This document shows, one piece after another, positions 23,945 to 32,182 of a stretch of 64,000 nt of DNA. The position numbers were made by a program, and so were the translations under genes. The notes below the pieces were generated by a model. That model was given only the letters and a program-made list of their open reading frames with translations. It had not been told where the DNA came from and did not search any database. Every line of letters starts with the position of its first letter. The stretch's first letter is position 1. The DNA is from Dinoroseobacter sp049801095 (GTDB taxonomy: Bacteria > Pseudomonadota > Alphaproteobacteria > Rhodobacterales > Rhodobacteraceae), in NCBI RefSeq assembly GCF_049801095.1, contig NZ_JBNAGH010000002.1, positions 558,001 through 622,000 on the forward strand, in the 5' to 3' direction.

Positions 23945-24421
23945 TCAGAGCCAGCGCCGGGTCTGTGCACAATAGGCGTCATAGGCCGGACCAAAGGCCG
24001 CGCGGGCCCGTTCTTCCTCCCCGCGGATGAAGCGGTGGTCAATAATATAGACCAGAGCCACAACCAGAGGCAGCGAAATCCACGCCTCCCAGCGCAGGAA
24101 AAGGCCGGTCAGGATCAGCACATCCCCGAGATAGATCGGGTTGCGCGTGCGCCGGAAAATCCCCTCCGTGATCAGGTGATCCGGCGTAAGATGGGGCACT
24201 ATCGTTGTGGAATGCTTACGAAATTCCAGAGCGGCCAGAAGGATCAGCAGGATCCCTCCCCCGACCAGGACACCGCCCAGCAGTTGCGTCACCGCGCCCC
24301 CCGGAGGGCCAATGGGCAGAAACTCCGCCTGGGCCCAGCCGAGCAGCGCACAGATCAGCAGCCAGAGCGGCGGGATGTCCAGCATCTGGTCCAGTGTCAG
24401 GTCGCGAAACGGGTTGCTCAT
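23945..24421 (-). CDS. PEMT/ICMT-like integral membrane methyltransferase family protein
   Basis: A 158-residue membrane protein with four to five hydrophobic spans. Its C-terminal half carries the family signature: GIFRRTRNPIYLG (about 88-100), then a conserved EEERARAAFGPAYDAYCAQTRRW tail after the last span (written here in part). Relatives methylate phospholipids or isoprenylcysteine-like thiols with S-adenosylmethionine; the substrate here is unknown. The start at 24421 has AGGAGACC upstream, and the longer frame is not hydrophobic. It is a single gene, 177 bp from pntA. Confidence 0.8.
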   Translation of the reverse strand: MSNPFRDLTLDQMLDIPPLWLLICALLGWAQAEFLPIGPPGGAVTQLLGGVLVGGGILLILLAALEFRKHSTTIVPHLTPDHLITEGIFRRTRNPIYLGDVLILTGLFLRWEAWISLPLVVALVYIIDHRFIRGEEERARAAFGPAYDAYCAQTRRWL

Positions 24422-24639
24422 GGCGGTCTCCTGCGCGGCGCGGGCCGCTTTGTCGTGCCGAGTTAGGCGAGCCCCGCAGCACATCTCAAGCGCGAAATTG
24501 ATGCAAGCTCGGTGCAAAGCGATGCCATGACACTGCGTCAAGATGCGCGGCGGGTTTTTGCCCGGATTTCACTCAGCACGCAGCGCGGGAGCGGCGTCCG
24601 ATGCAGGGAACCCGCGTCAGGCGGCCTTGCGCGCCCGGC

Positions 24640-25596
24640 TCACTCCCACTCCATCTCCTCAAAGACGCGCCCGGCATTCTTGGTGGCGAGCTCCTCATAG
24701 GTGTCGAGATGGGCATAGGGGGACTGATCCACGTAATAGGCCTCGCTCAGGTCCCCGCCCTCATCGATATGCGCGCGGATCTGACCGCGCAGATAGACGA
24801 GATAGTCCCGGGTGTAACGCCGGACCTGCGCCATGTTGGTCGGGTGCCCGTGGCCGGGGATGACATAGGTGGCACCGAGGGGCTCGAAGGCCGTCTCCCA
24901 GGTCTCGACCCATTCCGAGGTCACCGTGTCGGCAAAGATCGGCGGCATCCGCTCGTGAAAGGCCATATCGCCCGCGATCACGATGTCCCAATCGGGCAGC
25001 CAGACCTGAATGTCGCCCGGGCTATGGGCCGGGCCGAGATGGAGCACCTCGATCCGCACATCGCCGAGCTCGATCACCTCGCGCTCTTCAAAGGTCCGGT
25101 CGGGGGCGACCAGCCGCGTGCCCTCGGCCCGGTCGCGGTTGTAGCGCTTCATCCCTTCGAGGATCTGCGCGCCGTATTCCTCGAACTCATGGGCCGCGTC
25201 CGCATGGGCCAGGATCTCGACCCCCTGATCGCGCCAATAGGAGTTGCCGAGCATCGCGTGCCCCTGCCCGTTCTCGTTGATCACCAGCACCACGGGCTGG
25301 TCGGTGATCGTCCGGATCTCCGCATGGAGCGCTTCGGCCAGCTGCGCCGAGGCCCCGCCATTGATGACCACAACCCCGGCGCCCGTCAGGATGAAGCTGA
25401 GATTGTTGTTATGCCCGGCATTCTCATAGGTCGGCGGCGCCGTCGCCCCGATCGCGGACCAGACATGGGGGATCACCTCCACCGGCTTGGAATAGAGCGG
25501 GCTCTGCGGGTACTGATCGGGAATGTCCTCGCTGGCATGGGCCGCAAGGGGCAAGGCGATCGCCGCACAGGCCAAGAGACTGGGCAATTTGGGCAT
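24640..25596 (-). CDS. Exported metallo-beta-lactamase-fold protein with altered metal motif
   Basis: A 318-residue protein with a signal peptide (cleavage near Ala-His-Ala, residue 21) and the metallo-beta-lactamase fold. The normal HxHxDH motif after the NLSFIL...VVVING strands is replaced: residues 107-113 read NENGQGH, keeping only one histidine. Later ligands are present: His191 in GPAHSPGD, Asp210 in AGDM and His249 in PGHGH. The protein is SoxH-like in overall layout and might bind one metal, bind a different metal, or be inactive. The start MPKLPSLL is chosen for its signal peptide. No operon partner is adjacent. Confidence 0.78.
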   Translation of the reverse strand: MPKLPSLLACAAIALPLAAHASEDIPDQYPQSPLYSKPVEVIPHVWSAIGATAPPTYENAGHNNNLSFILTGAGVVVINGGASAQLAEALHAEIRTITDQPVVLVINENGQGHAMLGNSYWRDQGVEILAHADAAHEFEEYGAQILEGMKRYNRDRAEGTRLVAPDRTFEEREVIELGDVRIEVLHLGPAHSPGDIQVWLPDWDIVIAGDMAFHERMPPIFADTVTSEWVETWETAFEPLGATYVIPGHGHPTNMAQVRRYTRDYLVYLRGQIRAHIDEGGDLSEAYYVDQSPYAHLDTYEELATKNAGRVFEEMEWE

Positions 25597-25716
25597 GGTG
25601 TTTCCTCCTGCCCAAAACATTCCATTTTGTGAATGTAATGTCCAGCCTGTTGCTCTGCCACCTGAAATACATACGCTGAATTTGGCAGCGTCAGCATAGC
25701 GACAGGAGACCGCTCT

Positions 25717-26292
25717 ATGGTCGTCGAACGAGATCAGTATCGCCTCGGACTACAGCTTCTGCAGAACGGCTCTGTCGCCGCTGCAGGAGCAATAGGCTTT
25801 GTCGTCGTGGCAAAGAATGCGGGTACACATGTTACCTCTACCGAATACACTCTAGCCTTGCTGTGCGCGCTGCTATTTGCAGCTATCGGTTTGTTGTCCG
25901 TGGCTAAGACCATCCCCAAATACCATGATAGCGGGCCTGCTTTTGTCATAGATCTGGAAGGCGTGACGGTTTTCTACACGGGCTTGAAATTCCTTTCCAA
26001 GGCCGAGATCCGAAAGTTTCCCTGGAATTCAATGTCCGAATTCGCCGTTCAAACCATCAGATTCAAGGGGATCAAAACAACATACCTCTTTTTACAGTCG
26101 CATTCAGGGAAAAAGCACACCGAAGAATTGGGGCTCGTGAAACCAACCCACCAAGAGGTCATGGCTTGCCTCATCGAACATGTAGAGAAAGCCGGATTTA
26201 CAACTAAGCCGAAGCCAGGTGCATTGGGGAACTCCAAGACACATCTACTTGTTGAGAAGGCATCCGTGGCAGAACCAGAGCAGCAAGAATGA
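25717..26292 (+). CDS. Unrecognised membrane protein with PH-like tail, lower GC
   Basis: A 191-residue protein of no family I can name. Two hydrophobic spans (about 18-33 and 46-63) are followed by a soluble beta-rich region (about 70-160) with a layout like bacterial PH-type domains, and a charged, disordered-looking tail. Base composition is visibly lower in G+C than its neighbours, with codons such as CTA, TTG, ACA and GTT that are rare nearby, suggesting recent acquisition. AGGAGA lies about 9 bases before the ATG. It is a single gene in its own orientation, with no mobile-element remains seen beside it. Confidence 0.7.
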   Translation: MVVERDQYRLGLQLLQNGSVAAAGAIGFVVVAKNAGTHVTSTEYTLALLCALLFAAIGLLSVAKTIPKYHDSGPAFVIDLEGVTVFYTGLKFLSKAEIRKFPWNSMSEFAVQTIRFKGIKTTYLFLQSHSGKKHTEELGLVKPTHQEVMACLIEHVEKAGFTTKPKPGALGNSKTHLLVEKASVAEPEQQE

Positions 26293-26416
26293 CAGACTTA
26301 CTTGGGTGCTACTCCGGCCAGGCTGGCAGCGAGACTATGTTGGCAGAGCAGCCGCTCCGGCGCGCGCATCGAGAACAGTGGAACAAAACGAAAGGGCACG
26401 CCGACGCCCCTTTAAC

Positions 26417-27196
26417 TTAGGCAGATATCGCGACGGGCACCGGGCGGCGTCCATCGGCCCAGGCGCGGACCGCATCGCCAAAGGCGGTGAAGAGCGGGCG
26501 CGAGACCGGGTCCTGATCGGCGTTCCATTCCGGGTGCCACTGCACCGAAAGCGTGAAGCCCGGCGCATCGGCGATATAGATCGCCTCCGGCGTGCCATCG
26601 GGCGCGTGCCCGTCGATGATCACGCGCGGGCCCGCCTCCATAATGCCTTGGCCATGCAACGTGTTGGTCCGCACCTCGGCAGATCCAAAGACTCGCGCGA
26701 AGGGACCGTTGGGCGAGACCGAGACGGTCTGACGGATCTCAAACTTTTCTTCCAGCGTCCCGTCGGGGGGCATGCGGTGGTTCTCGCGCCCCGGGATCTC
26801 GCGGATCTCCGGGTGGAGCGTCCCGCCCATGGCGACATTGACCTCCTGGAACCCACGGCAGATGCCGAGAAAGGGCTGCCCACGATCCACGCAGGCCCGC
26901 ACGAGCGGCAAGGTGATCCGGTCCCGGGCCCGGTCGAAATCACCGTGTTTTTCCGTGGGAATATGCCCGTACTCTTCGGGATGCACATTGGCGCGGGCCC
27001 CGGTCAGAACGAAGCCGTCACAGACCTCCAGCAGCTCTTCGACCTGCACAAGCTCGGGGTCAGAAGGGACGATGAAGGGGATCGCGCCCGCCACATGGCT
27101 GATGGCGCAAGAGTTCATCGATCCGCCGGCATGGACCGGGTATTGATCGTTGATCAGATATGAATTGCCGATAATCCCAACGACCGGGCGCGCCAT
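26417..27196 (-). CDS. Class I glutamine-amidotransferase-like hydrolase (PuuD/peptidase C26 family)
   Basis: A 259-residue enzyme with the C26 fold. The nucleophile is Cys113 in GICRGFQE, and the rest of the triad is His221 and Glu223 in QWHPEW. GVLTG-like and NVHPEEYG segments mark the gamma-glutamyl-GABA hydrolase group, which splits gamma-glutamyl conjugates of amines during polyamine breakdown. No other put genes are adjacent, so the physiological substrate is open. It starts with ATG at 27194-27196 and is separated by about 120 bases from glcG. Confidence 0.87.
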   Translation of the reverse strand: MARPVVGIIGNSYLINDQYPVHAGGSMNSCAISHVAGAIPFIVPSDPELVQVEELLEVCDGFVLTGARANVHPEEYGHIPTEKHGDFDRARDRITLPLVRACVDRGQPFLGICRGFQEVNVAMGGTLHPEIREIPGRENHRMPPDGTLEEKFEIRQTVSVSPNGPFARVFGSAEVRTNTLHGQGIMEAGPRVIIDGHAPDGTPEAIYIADAPGFTLSVQWHPEWNADQDPVSRPLFTAFGDAVRAWADGRRPVPVAISA

Positions 27197-27315
27197 GACC
27201 TATCCTGTGAAACTGTGCTACAGCGCTGGATATATGGCATTTCCCGAACCGGGTCGAGAGACAGGGGCGCACAGGTCCGCACAGGGCATGTGCAGCCCTG
27301 TGCGCGCATTGAGGA

Positions 27316-27738
27316 TCAGGCGTCGGCGAAGAAGCCAGCGGCCTCGATAGCCGCGGTTGCGGCGGCCGCGTCATTCTCAGACGTGTCACCGGTAACACCC
27401 ACGGCTCCAATGATCGCGCCCTTGCGGTCCTTGACCAGAACGCCGCCCGGCACGGGCACGACCTTGCCCTCGAAGGCGCCGTTCATGGCAGCCATGAAAT
27501 AGGCCTGGCTCTCGGCCCGCGCCATCTGGGCAGAGCCCGGCAGGCCGAGCATCACAGCGCCATAGGCCTTGCCCCGGGCAATCTCGAACCGGCCCGGGCT
27601 GGCGCCATCCTCGCGCTCGAAGGCGATTGGGTGACCGCCCGCGTCCAGTACGATGACGGTGAGGGGTTTGAGCTCCATCTCTTTCCCCTTGGCGAGGGTG
27701 GCTTTGATGATGGTGCGGGCTTTGCGAATGGAAATCAT
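27316..27738 (-). CDS. GlcG/HbpS-family protein
   Basis: A 140-residue protein of the GlcG/HbpS family, with the opening amphipathic helix, the strand pair VIVLDAGGHPIAFERED, the RGKAYGAVMLG helix and the closing GAVGVTGD. Family members bind small ligands or haem and are often encoded beside glycolate and malate synthase genes, as here, but have no settled activity. Start at 27738 chosen because the family N-terminus begins there; the upstream extension is low-complexity Arg/Ser/Pro. It follows glcB with about 130 bases between. Confidence 0.85.
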   Translation of the reverse strand: MISIRKARTIIKATLAKGKEMELKPLTVIVLDAGGHPIAFEREDGASPGRFEIARGKAYGAVMLGLPGSAQMARAESQAYFMAAMNGAFEGKVVPVPGGVLVKDRKGAIIGAVGVTGDTSENDAAAATAAIEAAGFFADA

Positions 27739-27869
27739 GACAGATCCTGATGGTGAGGCGGACGCAGCGCGCCGCCGAGGGCTTGGAAAGAAGGAAACAG
27801 GGGCACTTGCCCCAAAGGCTTGGGCCAGGCGGGTCCGCGGCGGGCGCATGGGCCCGCCGCCCCCGATCC

Positions 27870-30044
27870 TCAGGCGCTGAGGCTTGTGGGCTGCGCGGAG
27901 GAGGCTTTCAGCTCCAACCGCCGGGCATGGAGCACCGGTTCGGTGTAGCCCGAGGGCTGTACCCGGCCCTCAAAGACCAGATCGCAGGCCGCGGCAAAGG
28001 CTACCCCGTCAAAGCCCGGTGCCATGGGCTGATAGCTCGGATCCGACGCGTTCTGCGCATCCACCACGGCGGCCATCTTGCGCATCCCCTCCATGACCTG
28101 GTCCTTCGAGACCACCCCATGGTGGAGCCAGTTGGCCAGTGCCTGCGAGCTGATCCGACAGGTCGCGCGATCCTCCATCAGGCCCACATCATGAATGTCT
28201 GGCACTTTGGAGCAACCCACGCCCTGATCGACCCAGCGCACCACATAGCCGAGAATGCCCTGGGCGTTGTTCTCGATCTCCGCAGCGATCTCCGCATCGC
28301 TCAGGTTCCGCCCCTCAAGAAGCGGAATGGTCAGCAGATCCTCGAGCGTGCCCCGCGCCCCGCCTGCTGCAATCTCATCCTGCCGGGCAAAGACATCGAC
28401 CTGATGATAATGCGTGGCGTGCAAGGTCGCCGCCGTGGGCGACGGCACCCAGGCGCAATTGGCCCCGGCTTGCGGATGGCCGATCTTGGCCTCCAGCATG
28501 CCCGCCATCAGGTCCGGCATGGCCCACATGCCCTTGCCGATCTGCGCCTTGCCCTGCAACCCGCAAGCAAGCCCGATATCCACATTGCGATCCTCGTAGG
28601 AGGCGATCCAGGCCGTGCCTTTCATATCGCCCTTGGGCAGGAAGGGCCCTGCCTCCATGGAGGTGTGGATCTCGTCTCCCGTGCGGTCGAGAAAGCCCGT
28701 GTTGATGAAGGCGACCCGCGCCTTTGCAGAATGGATACAGGCCTTGAGATTGGCCGATGTGCGCCGCTCTTCGTCCATGACGCCGATCTTGACCGTATTG
28801 CGCGGCAGGCCGAGCGCTGCCTCGACACGCGTGAAGATCGCATCGGTAAAGGCGACCTCTTCGGGCCCGTGCATCTTGGGTTTGACCACATAGACCGAGC
28901 CATGGACCGAGTTCCCCCCGTCCCGCGCCAGATCATGCATGGCGATCAGCGTGGTGACCATGGCGTCCATCAGCCCCTCGCCGATTTCCGCCCCGTCCCG
29001 GTCGAGAATGGCCGGATTGGTCATCAGATGCCCGACATTGCGGATCAGCATCAACGCGCGGCCCTTCAGGACCAGCGGATCTCCATTGGGCGCCGTGGCC
29101 GTGACGTCCTCGGCGAGCGCGCGGGTGAAGGTCTTGCCGCCCTTCGTGACCTCCTCGGCCAGATCGCCTTTCATCAGGCCCAGCCAGTTGCCATAGGCCT
29201 GCACCTTGTCTTCACTATCCACGGCGGCGACGCTGTCTTCGCAATCCATGATGGCCGAGACCGCCGCCTCCAGCAGCACATCGGAGATCCCCGCCGGGTC
29301 CGCCGCGCCAATGGGGCTGGTCGGGTCGATCATGACCCGCAGGTGCAAACCGTTCTTCTGCAAGAGGACCGAGGTGACATCGCCGGCAGGCCCCGTGGTG
29401 TAGCCCACGAATTGCGCCGGATCGACGAGCGGGCGCAGATCGCCCGCCACAAGCTCCAACGCGCCATCGGCCACATCCACCCGGGTCACATCCGCCCAGG
29501 AGACACCGGCCAGGGGTGCAGCCGCATCGAGGTGCTGGCGCGCCCAGGCCATCACACGGGCACCGCGTTCCGGGTCATAGCCCTTGCCCGTAGGTCCATC
29601 GCCCATGGCATCCGTGCCGTAGAGCGCGTCATAGAGCGACCCCCAGCGCGCATTGGCTGCGTTCAAAGCGTAGCGCGCATTGGTGATGGGCACGACAAGC
29701 TGCGGGCCGGGAATGGTCGCGATCTCCGGGTCTACATTGGCGGTCTCGATGGCGAAATCCGCGGGCTCCGGCACGAGATAGCCGATCTCGCGCAGGAAAC
29801 TCTCATAGGCCGCCGCATCATGGGGCGCGCCGCGATGGGCCACGTGCCAGGCGTCGATCTTGGCCTGCAGGTCCTCCCGCTTGGCCAGCAGGGCGCGATT
29901 GGTCGGCCCCTCTTCATGGACCAGCGCCGAGAGGCCAGACCAGAACGCCTCGGCCGCGACACCGGTGCCCGGGAGCGCTTGCGTTTCGATAAACTGCGCC
30001 AGATCGGCGGCCACCCGGAGCCCTTGGCGATCAACCCGTTCCAT
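27870..30044 (-). CDS. glcB: Malate synthase G
   Basis: A 724-residue single-chain malate synthase of isoform G, the expected length. It condenses glyoxylate with acetyl-CoA. Family landmarks are the DCEDSVAAVD stretch carrying acidic metal and active-site residues, MLIRNVGHLM, and GPEEVAFTD with the preceding VKPKMHG in the barrel. AAGGAGGA sits upstream of the ATG. A perfect inverted repeat lies 62-75 bases upstream of the start. Its neighbour GlcG suggests a role in glycolate or glyoxylate use; no isocitrate lyase is seen in the window. Confidence 0.95.
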   Translation of the reverse strand: MERVDRQGLRVAADLAQFIETQALPGTGVAAEAFWSGLSALVHEEGPTNRALLAKREDLQAKIDAWHVAHRGAPHDAAAYESFLREIGYLVPEPADFAIETANVDPEIATIPGPQLVVPITNARYALNAANARWGSLYDALYGTDAMGDGPTGKGYDPERGARVMAWARQHLDAAAPLAGVSWADVTRVDVADGALELVAGDLRPLVDPAQFVGYTTGPAGDVTSVLLQKNGLHLRVMIDPTSPIGAADPAGISDVLLEAAVSAIMDCEDSVAAVDSEDKVQAYGNWLGLMKGDLAEEVTKGGKTFTRALAEDVTATAPNGDPLVLKGRALMLIRNVGHLMTNPAILDRDGAEIGEGLMDAMVTTLIAMHDLARDGGNSVHGSVYVVKPKMHGPEEVAFTDAIFTRVEAALGLPRNTVKIGVMDEERRTSANLKACIHSAKARVAFINTGFLDRTGDEIHTSMEAGPFLPKGDMKGTAWIASYEDRNVDIGLACGLQGKAQIGKGMWAMPDLMAGMLEAKIGHPQAGANCAWVPSPTAATLHATHYHQVDVFARQDEIAAGGARGTLEDLLTIPLLEGRNLSDAEIAAEIENNAQGILGYVVRWVDQGVGCSKVPDIHDVGLMEDRATCRISSQALANWLHHGVVSKDQVMEGMRKMAAVVDAQNASDPSYQPMAPGFDGVAFAAACDLVFEGRVQPSGYTEPVLHARRLELKASSAQPTSLSA

Positions 30045-30097
30045 ACCTTACGTCCTCCTTTGGCCCGCAAGTCCCCAAGACCCGGGCCTGTACCCCA

Positions 30098-30119
30098 TTG
30101 TATGCGTTCGTACACGAAC
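30098..30119. promoter_or_regulatory. Inverted-repeat operator candidate upstream of glcB
   Basis: GTTCGT-AC-ACGAAC (30106-30119) is a perfect 6-bp inverted repeat, and it overlaps TTGTAT and TACA half-sites just to the left. It is placed 62 to 75 bases before the glcB ATG (leftward). The regulator is unknown; a GntR-type protein is one possibility from the TTGTAT/TACA pattern. Confidence 0.4.
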
Positions 30120-30212
30120 TAGGGAAGAAGTTTCCGATAGGCAACAAGGCTTCGTTAAATCGGTTCGAAAAACCGACCAATGCGCACGGTTTTTCGCAGG
30201 TGCGCAGCTTTG

Positions 30213-30401
30213 TTAAGCAGAGCGCCCGGTTGGGAGCCTGTCTTGGTCAGAAGCTAGGTCGCGCGCGTTCCGACGACAGCGCTCGGAGCAGTATTTTACC
30301 TGCTCCCAATCCCGCGCCCATTTCTTGCGCCAGGTGAAGGGCAGACCACAGGTGGCGCAGGTCTTGCTGGGCAGGTCGGATTTCTTGCGCATACGTCCCA
30401 T
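30213..30401 (-). CDS. DUF2256 small zinc-finger-like protein
   Basis: A 62-residue basic protein with two CxxC-like pairs: CATCG near residue 15 and YCSERC near residue 37. Between them is the conserved FTWRKKWARDWE. This is the DUF2256 family, repeatedly found next to cryptochrome or photolyase genes. The gene overlaps the photolyase stop (TGATG), so the two are translated together. Its role is not known; zinc binding is likely from the cysteines. A second ATG at 30392 is an alternative start. Confidence 0.88.
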   Translation of the reverse strand: MGRMRKKSDLPSKTCATCGLPFTWRKKWARDWEQVKYCSERCRRNARDLASDQDRLPTGRSA

Positions 30402-31966
30402 CAGAGATCGAAGCTCAGCTGGTCCGGCGGGGATTTTGCGCCGCGTTTCCGCGACGCCGTGGCGCGCCTCGCCTTGCGAGGCGCGCGGTCACTCACAAAC
30501 CGGCCCTGGGGATCCTTGCGGCTGGCGTGTTTCTCGACCACTTGCGCGGCCTCGGCGCGGAAAGCCGCGCCTGTGCGGATCGCCCAGACCTTCTGGCGCG
30601 CCTCGGCTGCGGCCGCCTTGGGCTCCACGATGGGCGCGGGGTAATTCCGGTCGAGGATCTGGCCAGCCCCCTCCCAGCGCCAGGGTTCCTGCAGATAGCG
30701 ATCGGGCACTGGAGCCAGTTCCGGCAGCCAGCGGCGCGTGAACGCGCCTGTGGGATCGTTGTCATGGCCCTGCTTGACCGGGTTGTAGATCCGCACAGTG
30801 TTCATCCCCGTCGTGCCCGATTGCATCTGTACCTGCGGCCAGTGGATCCCCGGTTCGAAATCCGTGAAGTAGCGCCCGAGGATGACCCCCGACGCGCGCC
30901 AGTCCAGCCAGAGATGGTAGGAGGCCACCGCGACCAGCATCGCCCGGGCCCGGAAGTTCAGCCAGCCCGTCGCGATCAGGGACCGCATGCAAGCATCCAC
31001 GAAGGGCAGCCCTGTCTCCCCCTTGGCCCAGGCATTCAACCGCGCAGCATCGGGCGTGGCGGGGCGCAGGTCCTCATAGGCGGTATGAAGGCAGCGATGC
31101 TCGAGGCTCGGCTCATCCTCCAGCTTCTGCATGAAGTGATCGCGCCAGGCGAGACGGGCCTCGAAGCTCTTCATCGCACCGATCCAGCCCTCGCGCGTGC
31201 CCTTGACCTCTGCCTTGCGAGCGCCTGCGGCTTGGGTCGCCTCGCGCCCCGATAGGGTGCCGAGCGCCAGATGCGGGCTGAGCCGGGAGCAGGCTGTCGC
31301 CCCCTCCAGAGGATTGGCCATGGCCGCGCGATAGGTCTGACCCCGTTCGGTCAGAAACCCGCCCAGGAGAGAGAGCGCCGCGTCCCGCCCGCCTGTTTGT
31401 CGGTCCGGACAGGGATCCTCGGCGAGCCCGAGCGTCGCCGCGTCTGGGAGCGCGCCGCCGCCTGCCCCGGCAATGCCGCGCAGCGCTGGCGTGTCAAGCT
31501 GCGGCTGCGCCATGAACCGGTCCCGACTGCGCGCCCAGCCGTCCCGTCCGTCCAGACGGCGGACCACACCGGATTGCGGCAGTTCCTGCCAATGCACCCC
31601 TTGCGCGCGGGCCCAGGCGGCGACCGCACGGTCGCGGGTATAGGTCCAGCCCGATCCGGTTTCCTCATGGCTGACCATCTGCGTGATGCCGTGTGCGCCG
31701 CGCAAACGCTCGAACACGGCGACGACATCCCCAGTCTCGACCCGGAGCGGTGCGCCGCGCCGGGCCAGATCCTCGGCCAGGCGCGCCACACATTCCCGAG
31801 TGAAATCCCATTGCCGGGCGGAGCACTCAGGTTGCGCCCAATAGCCCGGCTCAACCACATAGACCGGCAGAACAGGCCCCAGCCGCGCAGCGGCCGTCAG
31901 GGCCGGGTGATCAGCCACGCGCAGGTCGCGCTTGAACCAGACAAGGATCGGAGCGGGATCGGTCAT
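30401..31966 (-). CDS. Deoxyribodipyrimidine photolyase / cryptochrome-family protein
   Basis: A 521-residue flavoprotein with the N-terminal antenna domain (WFKRDLRVADHPAL at the start) and the C-terminal FAD domain, including the TGLPFVDACMRSL, RARAMLVAVASYHLWLDWR and FEPGIHWPQ segments. The C-terminus is a Lys/Arg-rich tail. It would repair UV-induced pyrimidine dimers with blue light or act as a light receptor. The ATG at 31966 is preferred to a TTG two codons upstream. The DUF2256 partner follows with overlap. The exact class (CPD, 6-4 or cryptochrome) cannot be fixed by eye. Confidence 0.88.
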   Translation of the reverse strand: MTDPAPILVWFKRDLRVADHPALTAAARLGPVLPVYVVEPGYWAQPECSARQWDFTRECVARLAEDLARRGAPLRVETGDVVAVFERLRGAHGITQMVSHEETGSGWTYTRDRAVAAWARAQGVHWQELPQSGVVRRLDGRDGWARSRDRFMAQPQLDTPALRGIAGAGGGALPDAATLGLAEDPCPDRQTGGRDAALSLLGGFLTERGQTYRAAMANPLEGATACSRLSPHLALGTLSGREATQAAGARKAEVKGTREGWIGAMKSFEARLAWRDHFMQKLEDEPSLEHRCLHTAYEDLRPATPDAARLNAWAKGETGLPFVDACMRSLIATGWLNFRARAMLVAVASYHLWLDWRASGVILGRYFTDFEPGIHWPQVQMQSGTTGMNTVRIYNPVKQGHDNDPTGAFTRRWLPELAPVPDRYLQEPWRWEGAGQILDRNYPAPIVEPKAAAAEARQKVWAIRTGAAFRAEAAQVVEKHASRKDPQGRFVSDRAPRKARRATASRKRGAKSPPDQLSFDL

Positions 31967-32182
31967 GGCCAAGAGATCGGCGCGCCCTGCCCCGGGTCAA
32001 GGGCTGCGGGCACCGAACCCTCCCGCAGGCGCCGGATTTTCCGGCAATTTCGCGCGACGTCGCCTCGCGACCGGCCGCGCGCAGCCGCCCCGCAGAAAGA
32101 GCGCAATTCTCACCCGGCGGCCACTGGCCATTCCCGGGAAACTGTCGCAAATTGCAAAGACGCCCAGCAGCAGGAGCCCGCC

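Noticed and set aside
27750..30122. 790-codon plus-strand ORF
   Set aside because: Antisense to malate synthase G; no domain, and shadow-like composition.
31271..32182. N-terminal extension of the aminopeptidase frame by about 300 codons
   Set aside because: The extension is antisense to the photolyase gene and unlike M1 peptidases; the ATG at 32183 has a good ribosome site.
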